Assembly: GCA_963933095.1 (NCBI GenBank)
Contig: CAWVSV010000011.1
Span: 1-37,739 of the forward strand
Origin: UBA1124 sp963933095
Lineage (GTDB): Bacteria > Pseudomonadota > Gammaproteobacteria > Pseudomonadales > Cellvibrionaceae
Length of the DNA stretch: 37,739 bases
Reading direction: 5' to 3'
The notes beneath the pieces are model-generated. The model did no database searches. It was not told the origin of the DNA and saw nothing but the letters and a program-made list of their open reading frames with translations. Of the stretch, positions 9,153-17,312 are shown piece by piece. The translations under genes were made by a program, and so were the position numbers. Each line of letters starts with the position of its first letter. Positions within the stretch are counted from its first letter, which is position 1.

Positions 9153-10931
9153 ATGAAGACACTTCATATACTTGGCATCGCCCTGTTCGGCATACTGGCT
9201 CTTCAGGGCTGCAGCAACCTCAAAACACCGGCCAACCGGGTTCAGAGCGAGGCCAATAAGCCCGAACCAACCCCAGCGGTGGCCACGCGCGAGTTTCCAG
9301 CCGAAACACTTTACGCTTTATTAGTGGCGGAAGTGGCCGGCAACCGCAACCGCTTCGATATTGCCCTGGGCAACTATATACAACAGGCCCACAGGACTCG
9401 TGACCCTAAAGTCGCCGCCCGCGCCACCCATATCGGCCAGTATTTAAAAGCCCATCAAGCCACCCTCGACACTGCGCAACTGTGGCTAGAACTTGAGCCC
9501 AGCAATAACGAAGCGCGCTTGATCGTAGCCACTGAGTTATCGCTGAGCGGACGCTTACTCGAGGCTTTCGAACAGTCGAAAATTCTGCTCGAACGCAACA
9601 GCACCACCCTATTTCAGGATATTGCCGCACGCGCGGCACGCGCTACCGACACCCAGCGCGAACAACTCCTGCAAGCCTATACCGCCCTGCTAGCAGAGCA
9701 CCCAAAGTACCCACAACTATTAGTCGGTCGGGGCCTGCTGCAACAGCAGCGGGGGCAACTTGACACCGCACTCAAAGACGCTATAGCCGCCCTTAAACAG
9801 AAGGAAGATTATATACCCGCCGCAATCCTTGAGGCCAAATTGCTCAACCAGCTTAAGCGACCCGACGAAGCACTAAAAAACCTCAGCGGCATACTTGAAC
9901 GCCACCCCGATAATAAACGCCTGCGCCTGCAATACGCGCGTCTGTTATCGGCTTACGACCTCGACCGCGCTTATGAACAATTCACTATATTGGCTGAACA
10001 ATCACCGTATGACCCCGACCTGCGTTTATCGTTAGCACTAATTTGCACCGAACGCGGCAACTCGAAAGAAGCCAAAAAACACTTCGACACACTATTATTG
10101 CAACAGCAGCGAGTGCCCACCGCACACTATTACCTAGGCCGTATAGCCGAGCAGAGTCAACAAACAGACCAAGCCTTGCAACACTATTTGAAAGTAGACT
10201 CGGGGGCTGACTTTTTACCGGCATTACTGCAGGCGAGTAATATCATGCTGAAACGAGAAGATTTTGCCGCCAACAGTGGTCGTTTTAATGAAGCCCGAAA
10301 AAAGTTTCCCAAACAGAGCGAGCACTTGTTTTTACTGGAGTCGGAAATACTGCGCGAACAAAAACAGCTGCAACGCGCAGAACAAAGCCTGACCCAAGGT
10401 TTACGAGTACTGCCGCTAAACACCAAGTTGCTCTACTCGCGCGCTATGCTACTGGAATCACAAAAAAAACTGCCCCGCGCCGAGGCCGATTTACGCACTA
10501 TTATCAAATACGAACCCGACAACGCCACCGCCCTTAACGCGCTGGGCTACACTCTGGCCGACAATACCCCCGTTAACAGCAACAGCGAACGCCTTACCGA
10601 GGCTTTAGCAATGATCGAAAAAGCCCTCAATATCACTCCACACGACCCAGCCGTCATCGACTCTTTGGGCTGGGTGCATTATCGTCTGGGTAATCTTGAA
10701 GAAGCCATACTACGTTTGCGCCAAGCGATGAAGGCCTATCCAGACCCAGAAATTGCAGCGCACTTAGGCGAGGTACTATGGGCTGCAGGTGATCATTCGC
10801 GGGCCAATGAGATCTGGTTCGAGGGCATGCAACTAGACCCAGAAAACAGCATAATTGCCAATACAGTCGAGCGACTTACTGGCGCGCCCTTAAAAGCACC
10901 CATGAAAACTGCCGACAGCGATAACGAATAA
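9153..10931 (+). CDS. Tetratricopeptide-repeat lipoprotein
   Basis: A large predicted outer-membrane lipoprotein made of tetratricopeptide repeats, probably a scaffold for protein contacts; its partner is not known. The signal peptide ends in a lipobox LQGC with C20. TPR-like helical pairs run from about residue 50 to 575; the clearest are near 185-250, 440-480 (with ALGYTLAD) and 490-560 (DSLGWVHYRLGNLEEAI). Length 592 aa. It lies 4 bp before lolB, matching the TPR gene beside lolB in Pseudomonas. The tight spacing suggests co-transcription with the lipoprotein-insertion factor that would place it in the outer membrane. Confidence 0.85.
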   Translation: MKTLHILGIALFGILALQGCSNLKTPANRVQSEANKPEPTPAVATREFPAETLYALLVAEVAGNRNRFDIALGNYIQQAHRTRDPKVAARATHIGQYLKAHQATLDTAQLWLELEPSNNEARLIVATELSLSGRLLEAFEQSKILLERNSTTLFQDIAARAARATDTQREQLLQAYTALLAEHPKYPQLLVGRGLLQQQRGQLDTALKDAIAALKQKEDYIPAAILEAKLLNQLKRPDEALKNLSGILERHPDNKRLRLQYARLLSAYDLDRAYEQFTILAEQSPYDPDLRLSLALICTERGNSKEAKKHFDTLLLQQQRVPTAHYYLGRIAEQSQQTDQALQHYLKVDSGADFLPALLQASNIMLKREDFAANSGRFNEARKKFPKQSEHLFLLESEILREQKQLQRAEQSLTQGLRVLPLNTKLLYSRAMLLESQKKLPRAEADLRTIIKYEPDNATALNALGYTLADNTPVNSNSERLTEALAMIEKALNITPHDPAVIDSLGWVHYRLGNLEEAILRLRQAMKAYPDPEIAAHLGEVLWAAGDHSRANEIWFEGMQLDPENSIIANTVERLTGAPLKAPMKTADSDNE

Positions 10932-10935
10932 CACT

Positions 10936-11538
10936 ATGCTTTTGACTCTATCGACGCGGTTTGCCGCTGCAATAGCGACTGTATTATTACTTAATGGTTG
11001 CACCAACCAACCTGTCGCTAACGGCTATATCGCGGACTGGGACAGTTATCAACAACAACTACAGCAGCAACAGCGATGGCAATTATCGGCCAAGATGGGC
11101 GTGCGCGGCCCCAGCGACAGCGGCAGCGCTTATCTACACTGGCAACAAGCGCCTGACAACTATGATATTCACCTATCTGGCCCCCTAGGTCAGGGCCGCA
11201 TAAGAATTATTGGCAACAGCGAGCAAGTCACCTTAGAACAGGCCGGCAAACCGACCTTGAGCGCACCCACTGCAGATCGATTACTACAACATGCTCTGGG
11301 CTGGTATGCGCCGCTAGAGCAATTAAAATACTGGGTACGAGGCCTGCCGGCACCCGACTTACCGGCGCAAATCGAACACAACTCCCAGGGCGCGCTCGCC
11401 AGCTTGCAGCAATCCGGCTGGCACTTGAGCTACAGCCGCTATCGCGATGAAGGGAATTTCTTACTGCCTGGTAAACTTATCGCAACTCAAGGTGGATTGA
11501 AACTCACCCTAATAATCAAAGACTGGACGTTAAATTGA
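10936..11538 (+). CDS. lolB: Outer-membrane lipoprotein LolB
   Basis: Receives lipoproteins from periplasmic LolA and inserts them into the inner leaflet of the outer membrane; it is itself a lipoprotein. Seen: signal peptide with lipobox LNGC (C22), then the LolB-type segment W-QLSAKMGVRGPSDSGSAYL-W, the GPLGQGR motif, the YWVRGLPAP motif near residue 135 and a C-terminal LKLTLIIKDW strand. Length 200 aa is normal. The upstream TPR gene ends 4 bp before it and ispE follows, the standard gammaproteobacterial lolB-ispE-prs order. Confidence 0.93.
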   Translation: MLLTLSTRFAAAIATVLLLNGCTNQPVANGYIADWDSYQQQLQQQQRWQLSAKMGVRGPSDSGSAYLHWQQAPDNYDIHLSGPLGQGRIRIIGNSEQVTLEQAGKPTLSAPTADRLLQHALGWYAPLEQLKYWVRGLPAPDLPAQIEHNSQGALASLQQSGWHLSYSRYRDEGNFLLPGKLIATQGGLKLTLIIKDWTLN

Positions 11539-11685
11539 GCCACAGGCAAGCACTGAAAGTGGCTTTTATGCGTGCAGAAATGTCACCATCTAGCAAGGTG
11601 AAAGCCCACAACAAAACGAGCTAATAAATTGATAAATGACCTATTGAGTAGGACTTCGACCCCGCCACAGGGAAAAAAAATTAAA

Positions 11686-12522
11686 GTGCAAGAACCCCTG
11701 ACCCTACCCGCGCCGGCAAAACTTAACCTAATGCTCCACATCACCGGCCGTCGCGCCGACGGTTACCATAACTTACAGACTATTTTTCAACTGCTCGACC
11801 GCGGTGACTCACTCAGCTTTACCCTGCGCACCGATGGTGCGCTCACCTTGTCACCCGACATTAAAGGCGTCAGCTTCGATAATAATCTCATTGTCCGCGC
11901 CGCCCGCCTACTTCAAAAAGCAGGCAACTGCGAACTCGGCGCCGACATCGCACTCGACAAGCAACTGCCTATGGGTGGCGGCATTGGAGGTGGCTCCAGC
12001 AATGCCGCTACCAGCTTGGTCGGACTCAATCATTTATGGCAATGCGGTCTGAATGTGGACCAGTTGGCGGAACTCGGTCGCCAACTTGGCGCCGATGTGC
12101 CGGTATTCGTGCGCGGCTACAGCGCCTGGGCCGAAGGTGTAGGTGAACACTTACAACCCCTGCAGCTCCCTGAAAGTTGGTTTTTGGTACTCACGCCCGC
12201 CTGCCATGTATCCACTGCAGAAATTTTTTGCCACAAGCGTTTGACAAGGGATACTCCGATCATTAAAGTAGCGGCCTTCTTCGAGGGTGACAGCCAAAAT
12301 GACTGCCAACCACTGGTTAGAGAACTCTACCCAGAAGTTGATTTTGCCTTAACCTGGCTCAGTCAATACAGCGATTCTCGAATGACAGGAACAGGAGCTA
12401 GTGTTTTTGCCTCCTTTGAGTCCGAAGTGGCCGCGCAAGCGGTTCTGGATAAGATCCCAGATAAGCTTTCCGGATTCTTGGCAAAAGGTGTTAATTCATC
12501 ACCACTACAGCAACTGATCTGA
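11686..12522 (+). CDS. ispE: 4-diphosphocytidyl-2-C-methyl-D-erythritol kinase
   Basis: GHMP-family kinase that phosphorylates CDP-ME in the MEP isoprenoid pathway. Seen: the N-terminal PAPAKLNLMLHI signature with the conserved lysine, the ATP-binding loop PMGGGIGGGSSNAAT, and the C-terminal MTGTGASVFASF motif. I place the start at GTG 11686-11688, which leaves seven residues before LPAPAKLN as in relatives; a TTG at 11629 in frame, with GAG upstream, would add 19 residues and cannot be excluded. It is followed directly by tRNA-Gln. Confidence 0.93.
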   Translation: MQEPLTLPAPAKLNLMLHITGRRADGYHNLQTIFQLLDRGDSLSFTLRTDGALTLSPDIKGVSFDNNLIVRAARLLQKAGNCELGADIALDKQLPMGGGIGGGSSNAATSLVGLNHLWQCGLNVDQLAELGRQLGADVPVFVRGYSAWAEGVGEHLQPLQLPESWFLVLTPACHVSTAEIFCHKRLTRDTPIIKVAAFFEGDSQNDCQPLVRELYPEVDFALTWLSQYSDSRMTGTGASVFASFESEVAAQAVLDKIPDKLSGFLAKGVNSSPLQQLI

Positions 12523-12528
12523 CACTAC

Positions 12529-12603
12529 TGGAGTGTAGCCAAGCGGTAAGGCAGCGGGTTTTGATCCCGTCATGCGAAGGTTCGAATCCTTCCACTCCAG
12601 CCA
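12529..12603 (+). tRNA. tRNA-Gln (anticodon TTG)
   Basis: A 75-nt cloverleaf. The acceptor stem TGGAGTG pairs with CACTCCA, the discriminator is G and CCA is encoded at 12601-12603. The anticodon arm GCGGG/CCCGT closes the loop TTTTGAT, giving anticodon TTG, which reads CAA and CAG. The T-arm is AGGTTCGAATCCT. The weak U1:A72 first pair is a glutamine identity element. It is also found between ispE and prs in Pseudomonas. Confidence 0.97.
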
Positions 12604-12793
12604 TTTTATTTTGATTGTCTCAACCGAGAGAATCAGCCACTCTTCGAAGCCATCTATCACACCGCCTTCGAAAGCCGTGCGTAGTAAAAATCACCTATAA
12701 GTATAAGCACCCTTTTTTGGCTTGTTGCGAGCGCTCTAGACAATTCTCTGCAACACTATTTCGACAACCCACCGACAACAGCAGGTAACTGAC

Positions 12794-13732
12794 GTGGCAG
12801 ACTTGATGGTATTTACTGGGAACGCAAACCCAGAGCTGGCAAAAAAAATTGTTGACCGCTTAGGGATCCCTATAGGAGACGCCTCAGTAACAGCATTCTC
12901 AGACGGCGAAATTGCCGTTGAACTCAACGAGAACGTGCGCGGTCGCGATGTATTTATTGTACAGTCCACCTGCGCCCCGACCAACGACAACATCATGGAA
13001 CTGATGGTAATGGTCGACGCCCTGCGCCGAGCCTCGGCCGGTCGCATCTCCGCCGTCATCCCCTACTTTGGCTACGCTCGCCAAGATCGCCGCGTGCGGT
13101 CGGCTCGTGTCCCCATTACCGCCAAAGTGGTCGCCGACATGCTAGTGGGCGCCGGTGTTGACCGCGTCTTAACTGTCGATTTGCATGCCGAACAAATTCA
13201 GGGTTTTTTCGATGTGCCAGTAGACAACGTCTACGGTTCGCCCGTGTTGCTGGACGACATCAATGAGCAGGACTACCAAGACCTAATCGTTGTCTCCCCA
13301 GACATCGGCGGCGTAGTGCGCGCCCGCGCCATTGCAAAGCAGTTAGATGTAGAACTGGCCATTATCGATAAGCGTCGCCCGCGCGCCAATGTTGCCGAAG
13401 TCATGAATCTGATCGGCGACGTAGACGGCCGCACCTGCTTACTAGTGGACGACATGGTGGACACTGCAGGTACCCTGTGCAGCGCCGCAAAAGCTCTGAA
13501 AGATCGCGGCGCCAAAAAAGTTGTCGCCTACTGCACTCACCCGGTACTGTCGGGTAACGCACTTGAAAATATCAAAAATTCAGTACTCGATCAGCTTATT
13601 GTCACAGACTCTATACCGCTGTCGGACGAACTGCTAAATCTACCCAACGTGCGCCAACTAACCCTGTCGACAATGTTAGCCGAAGCAGTGCGCCGCCTGA
13701 GTAATGAAGAATCACTCAGCGCGATGTTTTAG
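12794..13732 (+). CDS. prs: Ribose-phosphate pyrophosphokinase
   Basis: Makes PRPP from ribose 5-phosphate and ATP, feeding purine, pyrimidine, histidine, tryptophan and NAD synthesis. Seen: FSDGEIAVELNENVRG, RRASAGRISAVIPYFGYARQDR, the DLHAEQIQGFFDVPVDN signature and the PRPP-binding loop LLVDDMVDTAGT near residue 217. The GTG start at 12794 has CAGGT about 8 nt upstream and gives the family N-terminus; an ATG four codons later would be the alternative. Length 312 aa is normal. Confidence 0.97.
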   Translation: MADLMVFTGNANPELAKKIVDRLGIPIGDASVTAFSDGEIAVELNENVRGRDVFIVQSTCAPTNDNIMELMVMVDALRRASAGRISAVIPYFGYARQDRRVRSARVPITAKVVADMLVGAGVDRVLTVDLHAEQIQGFFDVPVDNVYGSPVLLDDINEQDYQDLIVVSPDIGGVVRARAIAKQLDVELAIIDKRRPRANVAEVMNLIGDVDGRTCLLVDDMVDTAGTLCSAAKALKDRGAKKVVAYCTHPVLSGNALENIKNSVLDQLIVTDSIPLSDELLNLPNVRQLTLSTMLAEAVRRLSNEESLSAMF

Positions 13733-13908
13733 CAGTATAAAAAAAGAATTTTTGAGCGCGAACCTACTGCAGCGTAAACTGCCGAAAGTTCGTTCTCAAT
13801 TTCCCGCACTGTCAGCTAGACTGGCAGCGCACAACGAGCCGACAAAGGTTTCTGGTCGCGGAATCTTAGTCAAATGGCTTTAATATTGACCATTATGAGA
13901 AATCAGTC

Positions 13909-14541
13909 ATGTCTAACGAATTTACTCTGAACGCTGAACTCCGTACTGATGAAGGCAAAGCTGCGAGCCGGCGCCTGCGTCGTCTGGAAGACAAAGTTCC
14001 AGCCATCATCTACGGCAGCAATAAGAAGCCTGTTTCTGTTTCTATTCAGCACAAAGATTTCATCAAGCAGCTGGAAAACGAAGCTTTCTATGCCCACGTT
14101 GTTGAAGTTGTTGTAGACGGCAAAGCAGAGAGCGTGATTCTGAAAGACCTTCAGCGTCACCCGGCCAAAGCTATCATTATGCACGCCGACTTCATGCGCG
14201 TATCTAAGACCAAGAAGTTCACCAAGATCGTACCGCTGCACTTCATCAACGAAGATATCAGCCCCGGTGTTAAGATTGATGGTGGCATAGTATCTCACGC
14301 AGCCAACAGCGTAGAAATTTCTACCCTGCCTGCCGACCTGCCAGCCTTCATCGAAGTTGACATGGCCGAAGTTGAATCTGGTACTACCCTGCACATCTCT
14401 GACCTGAAACTACCAAAAGGCGTTACTTCTGTTGCCCTGGCACTTGGCGCTAGCCACGACCTGCCTGTTGTTTCTATTAAGAAACTTAAAGGAGCACCAA
14501 TTGAAGAAGGCGAAGGCGAGCAAGCCCCAGCCGCTGAGTAA
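13909..14541 (+). CDS. rplY: 50S ribosomal protein L25 (bL25, CTC family)
   Basis: Binds 5S rRNA in the large ribosomal subunit. The long CTC/TL5 form is present: an N-terminal 5S-binding domain (about 1-95; AELRTDEGKAASRRLRR, PAIIYG) followed by a C-terminal beta domain (about 100-190) and an acidic Glu/Ala/Pro-rich tail. At 210 aa it is longer than the 94-aa E. coli protein but usual for pseudomonads. The upstream gap of 176 bp could contain its own promoter. A strong terminator follows at 14561-14587, so rplY probably ends the prs-rplY transcript. The order prs-rplY-pth-ychF is widely conserved. Confidence 0.95.
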   Translation: MSNEFTLNAELRTDEGKAASRRLRRLEDKVPAIIYGSNKKPVSVSIQHKDFIKQLENEAFYAHVVEVVVDGKAESVILKDLQRHPAKAIIMHADFMRVSKTKKFTKIVPLHFINEDISPGVKIDGGIVSHAANSVEISTLPADLPAFIEVDMAEVESGTTLHISDLKLPKGVTSVALALGASHDLPVVSIKKLKGAPIEEGEGEQAPAAE

Positions 14542-14560
14542 TTTTCAGCACTGTTGTAAG

Positions 14561-14587
14561 AAAAAGGCAGCTCCGGCTGCCTTTTTT
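14561..14587 (+). terminator. Rho-independent terminator after rplY
   Basis: An 11-bp perfect stem (14561-14571 with 14576-14586) closes a TCCG tetraloop, with the 3' arm running into T7. It starts 19 bp after the rplY stop codon. Confidence 0.92.
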
Positions 14588-14754
14588 TATGTTCGGAATG
14601 AACTGGCAGCCCTATATACAAGGGCGTATGGTATCTTGAAAATACAGTAACAATTACCGCACGGCTGCTTTTTTGCCCTCTAAAAACTGACTGATACATA
14701 AGCAGTCATTTTTCACAGCTCAATCGCAGTGATAACAGCAATGGAACACCACCC

Positions 14755-15336
14755 ATGAGCAATATCAAACTAATCGTCGGCCTCGGCAACCCCGGAGCCG
14801 AATATGAACGCACGCGGCATAACGCCGGCTTTGATTTTGTCGAAGAACTAGCACGCCAACACAACCAACCGCTCAAAGCTGAAAGTAAATTTTTTGGTCA
14901 CACAGCGCGCATCAACGTTAACGGTAGCGACATTCGCCTGCTCAACCCCAGCACATTTATGAATCGCTCTGGCCAGTCTGTCGGCGCCATCGCCAACTTC
15001 TACAAGATCGAGCCAGAACAAATATTAGTCGCCCATGACGAACTCGACCTAGACCCCGGCATAGCCCGCCTTAAGCACGGTGGCGGTCACGGTGGTCATA
15101 ACGGTTTGCGCGATATTATTGCAAGCCTCGGTAACAACAAAAATTTCTCCCGCCTGCGACTAGGAATTGGCCACCCGGGCAACGCCAAGCAAGTAGTCGG
15201 CTACGTTCTTAAAAAAGCCCCTCTGTCCGAGCAAACACTGATTGATGATGCCATCTATGAGTCGACCCGAGTACTCGGCGATGTGGCAAAAGGCGAGTGG
15301 AACAATGCCATGAAAGAGCTGCACACCCAAAACTAA
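14755..15336 (+). CDS. pth: Peptidyl-tRNA hydrolase
   Basis: Cleaves the ester bond of peptidyl-tRNAs that drop off ribosomes and so recycles tRNA. Seen: VGLGNPGAEYERTRHNAGF with catalytic H22 and N12, the LNPSTFMNRSG segment with N70, HDELDLDPG with D95, and the basic glycine/histidine-rich GGGHGGHNGLRDI loop. ATG start, 193 aa, as in the family. It lies between rplY and ychF; the 99-bp gap to ychF has no strong terminator, so the two are probably co-transcribed. Confidence 0.96.
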   Translation: MSNIKLIVGLGNPGAEYERTRHNAGFDFVEELARQHNQPLKAESKFFGHTARINVNGSDIRLLNPSTFMNRSGQSVGAIANFYKIEPEQILVAHDELDLDPGIARLKHGGGHGGHNGLRDIIASLGNNKNFSRLRLGIGHPGNAKQVVGYVLKKAPLSEQTLIDDAIYESTRVLGDVAKGEWNNAMKELHTQN

Positions 15337-15435
15337 TCGAACATTTGTAAAGCCGAGGCAGCAAGACGCGGTTTACTGTACACTCGGCCACCAATTTTCA
15401 GCACACTGAACATTCAACATTTAACGGTATTTATC

Positions 15436-16527
15436 ATGGGTTTTAACTGCGGCATCGTCGGCCTGCCTAATGTAGGCAAATCAACACTCTTCAACGCTTT
15501 AACCAAAGCGGGCATCAGTGCTGAGAACTTCCCTTTCTGCACCATCGAGCCCAACTCCGGCATAGTTGCAGTGCCTGACCCACGCCAAGATAAGCTAGCC
15601 GAAATCGTCAAGCCAGAGAAAACCATACCCACTACTATGGAATTCATCGACATTGCCGGTATTGTTGAAGGCGCCTCCAAGGGTGAGGGTCTGGGCAACA
15701 AGTTTCTCGCTAATATCCGTGAAACCGACGCCATTGCTCACGTAGTGCGCTGTTTCGAAGATGAAAACGTTATTCATGTCGACGGTAAAATTGACCCCGC
15801 CAACGACATAGAAGTGATCAATACAGAGCTGGCACTGGCCGACCTCGACAGCATCGAAAAAGCCATCTATCGCTTTGCTAAAGCGGCCAAAGGCCGCGAC
15901 GCCGATGCTATTAAAATGAAGGCTCTGTGTGAAAAAATTCTGCCACACCTTAACGAAGCCAAACCTCTACGCTCCTTCGAACTCAACGAAGACGAAGTGT
16001 TGCTGCTTAAGCCGCTGAGCCTGCTGACTTTAAAGCCAACCATGTACATTGCCAACGTCGATGAAGAGGGCTTTGAAAATAACCCACACCTAGACGTTGT
16101 TAGCGCTATCGCCGCCGAAGAAGGCGCCGTACTGGTTGCCATCTGCAGCAAGCTAGAGGCTGAGATCGCTGAGCTCGACGACGACGAAGTTGCCGAATTT
16201 CTGGAAGATATGGGCATGCAAGAACCGGGCTTAAACCGCGTTATCCGCGCTGGCTACGGCCTGCTAGAACTGCACACCTATTTTACCGCCGGCGTTAAAG
16301 AAGTGCGCGCGTGGACTGTACGCGTTGGCTCTACAGCGCCACAGGCAGCCGGTGTAATCCACTCCGATTTCGAACGCGGCTTTATTCGCGCTGAAATCAC
16401 CGCCTACCAAGACTTTGTAGATAACGATGGCGAAAACGGCGCCAAAGACGCCGGCAAGTGGCGCTTGGAAGGTAAAGACTACATAGTAGCCGACGGCGAT
16501 GTTATTCACTTCCGCTTCAACGTCTGA
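15436..16527 (+). CDS. ychF: Redox-regulated ATPase YchF (OLA1 family)
   Basis: An Obg-related P-loop NTPase that prefers ATP and associates with ribosomes. Seen: G1 loop GLPNVGKST at about 9-17, the NFPFCTIEPNSG switch region, the DIAGIVEGASKGEGLGN G3 region, a helical coiled-coil insertion at about 130-200, and a C-terminal TGS domain with RAWTVRVGSTAPQAAGVIHSDFERGFIRAE. Length 363 aa matches E. coli exactly. ATG start. It follows pth as in most Gammaproteobacteria. The downstream region is unusually structured. Confidence 0.96.
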   Translation: MGFNCGIVGLPNVGKSTLFNALTKAGISAENFPFCTIEPNSGIVAVPDPRQDKLAEIVKPEKTIPTTMEFIDIAGIVEGASKGEGLGNKFLANIRETDAIAHVVRCFEDENVIHVDGKIDPANDIEVINTELALADLDSIEKAIYRFAKAAKGRDADAIKMKALCEKILPHLNEAKPLRSFELNEDEVLLLKPLSLLTLKPTMYIANVDEEGFENNPHLDVVSAIAAEEGAVLVAICSKLEAEIAELDDDEVAEFLEDMGMQEPGLNRVIRAGYGLLELHTYFTAGVKEVRAWTVRVGSTAPQAAGVIHSDFERGFIRAEITAYQDFVDNDGENGAKDAGKWRLEGKDYIVADGDVIHFRFNV

Positions 16528-16534
16528 TGACCTA

Positions 16535-16572
16535 CGAGCTCACTTTTTGCATCCCTGCAAAAAGTGAGCTCG
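16535..16572. repeat. 17-bp perfect inverted repeat downstream of ychF
   Basis: The arm 16535-16551 is the exact reverse complement of 16556-16572, separated by TCCC. It begins 8 bp after the ychF stop codon. There is no T-run after the 3' arm, so it is not a textbook Rho-independent terminator, but it may end or stabilise the ychF transcript. A T5/A5 tract lies inside the arms. Confidence 0.8.
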
Positions 16573-16823
16573 CGCCCATTGAACTCTGGCGCTAGATGCG
16601 ATCTTGCTTGAATTCAGCGGGCTCCCATTGGCTCCGCCAATGTCTCACCTCCTGTGAGGAATCCCATACATGCTGAGGTTAGGCTATAAATGCAGCTTAA
16701 TTCAGTTTTCGATGAATGCTGAGCTAAAAGAAAACCGGTAGATTAGAGTAAAAGACGCGACAACACTATTGACACCAAGTAGCTGTATGTGGAAAATACG
16801 CGCCCTCGCTTAGGTGAGATTGT
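16573..16823. other. Non-coding stretch with two further hairpins, upstream of tRNA-Met
   Basis: No gene is seen. Two adjacent hairpins are present: CATTGGC/GCCAATG with loop TCC (16626-16642), and CTCAC/GTGAG with a 5-nt loop (16644-16658). With the 17-bp palindrome just upstream they make three hairpins within about 125 bp. The remainder shows nothing recognisable except space for a tRNA promoter. Confidence 0.5.
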
Positions 16824-16900
16824 GGCTAGGTAGCTCAGCTGGTTAGAGCACAGCATTCATAATGCTGGGGTCGCGTGTTCAAGTCACGCTCTAGCTACCA
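16824..16900 (+). tRNA. tRNA-Met (elongator, anticodon CAT)
   Basis: A 77-nt cloverleaf with encoded CCA. The anticodon arm CAGCA/TGCTG closes TTCATAA, giving CAT. The D-arm GCTCAGCTGGTTAGAGC and variable GGGTC match elongator tRNA-Met rather than tRNA-Ile(CAT). The acceptor stem GGCTAGG pairs with TCTAGCT, with G:U at both ends (1:72 and 7:66), which is slightly unusual. The initiator is ruled out because the 1:72 pair is not a mismatch and the three G:C anticodon pairs are absent. A tRNA-Met is also found after ychF in Pseudomonas. Confidence 0.93.
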
Positions 16901-16906
16901 TATATT

Positions 16907-16946
16907 AAAAAATCCCGACAAGTTAAATCTTGTCGGGATTTTTTTT
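16907..16946 (+). terminator. Rho-independent terminator after tRNA-Met
   Basis: The stem AATCCCGACAAG (16911-16922) pairs with CTTGTCGGGATT (16929-16940), extended by A/T pairs, with a 6-nt loop and T8 at the 3' side. It lies immediately after the CCA end of the tRNA. Confidence 0.93.
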
Positions 16947-16970
16947 GCCTATGATTTGGCAACACAACGC

Positions 16971-17000
16971 CGCACCGCACCGCACCGCACCGCACCGCAC
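16971..17000. repeat. Pentanucleotide tandem repeat (CGCAC)6
   Basis: Six perfect head-to-tail copies of CGCAC with no interruption, in non-coding DNA about 25 bp after the tRNA-Met terminator. It is the most regular simple repeat in the window. No reading frame crosses it. Confidence 0.95.
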
Positions 17001-17312
17001 TCAGCCATTAACTTCAGAACCCACATGTGCGAATCACGCGTTAGCTAATATTTATTAAAAGTAATTTCGGTGAGTTAATTCTTAGCGGAAATTTTTCCTC
17101 GATATTAAGCTAAAAGACCACCATAGATACTAGCGAGACAAAATCAATTATCGACTAAGGTGCTTGGCTATTCTGCCCCGCTAACCACCCGTAACGTTTG
17201 AGTGTTTCCCTTTACCCCATGAAAGTTCATAATTTTCAGCCTGTGACTCCACCCCTAGCCACACCCCGCTTAAGCCCCTAGAATTAAAATATTAGGTTAA
17301 ATAGGTTCGTTC
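17001..17312. other. AT-rich intergenic region upstream of the lipoprotein gene
   Basis: No gene is seen in these 312 bp. An AT-rich patch before the ATG (near 17281-17302, with TAAAAT and ATATTAGG) may hold the promoter of the lipoprotein gene at 17313, but no good -35/-10 pair can be fixed. Confidence 0.4.

Noticed and set aside
11538..11568. Terminator between lolB and ispE
   Set aside because: The stem AGCCAC/GTGGCT with a 15-nt loop and only four T residues is weak and overlaps the lolB stop; not enough to call.
13903..14394. Minus-strand 163-codon frame antisense to rplY
   Set aside because: It is the shadow of a well-supported ribosomal protein gene.
15352..15388. Terminator between pth and ychF
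   Set aside because: Only a 6-bp stem with a 25-nt loop and no T-run.
16824..16900. tRNA-Ile (CAT, lysidine type) or initiator tRNA-Met
   Set aside because: The D-arm, anticodon-stem neighbourhood and variable loop match elongator tRNA-Met; the initiator hallmarks (1:72 mismatch, three G:C pairs in the anticodon stem) are missing.
16971..17000. CRISPR-like repeat
   Set aside because: The units are 5 bp and adjacent, with no spacers; it is a simple tandem repeat.
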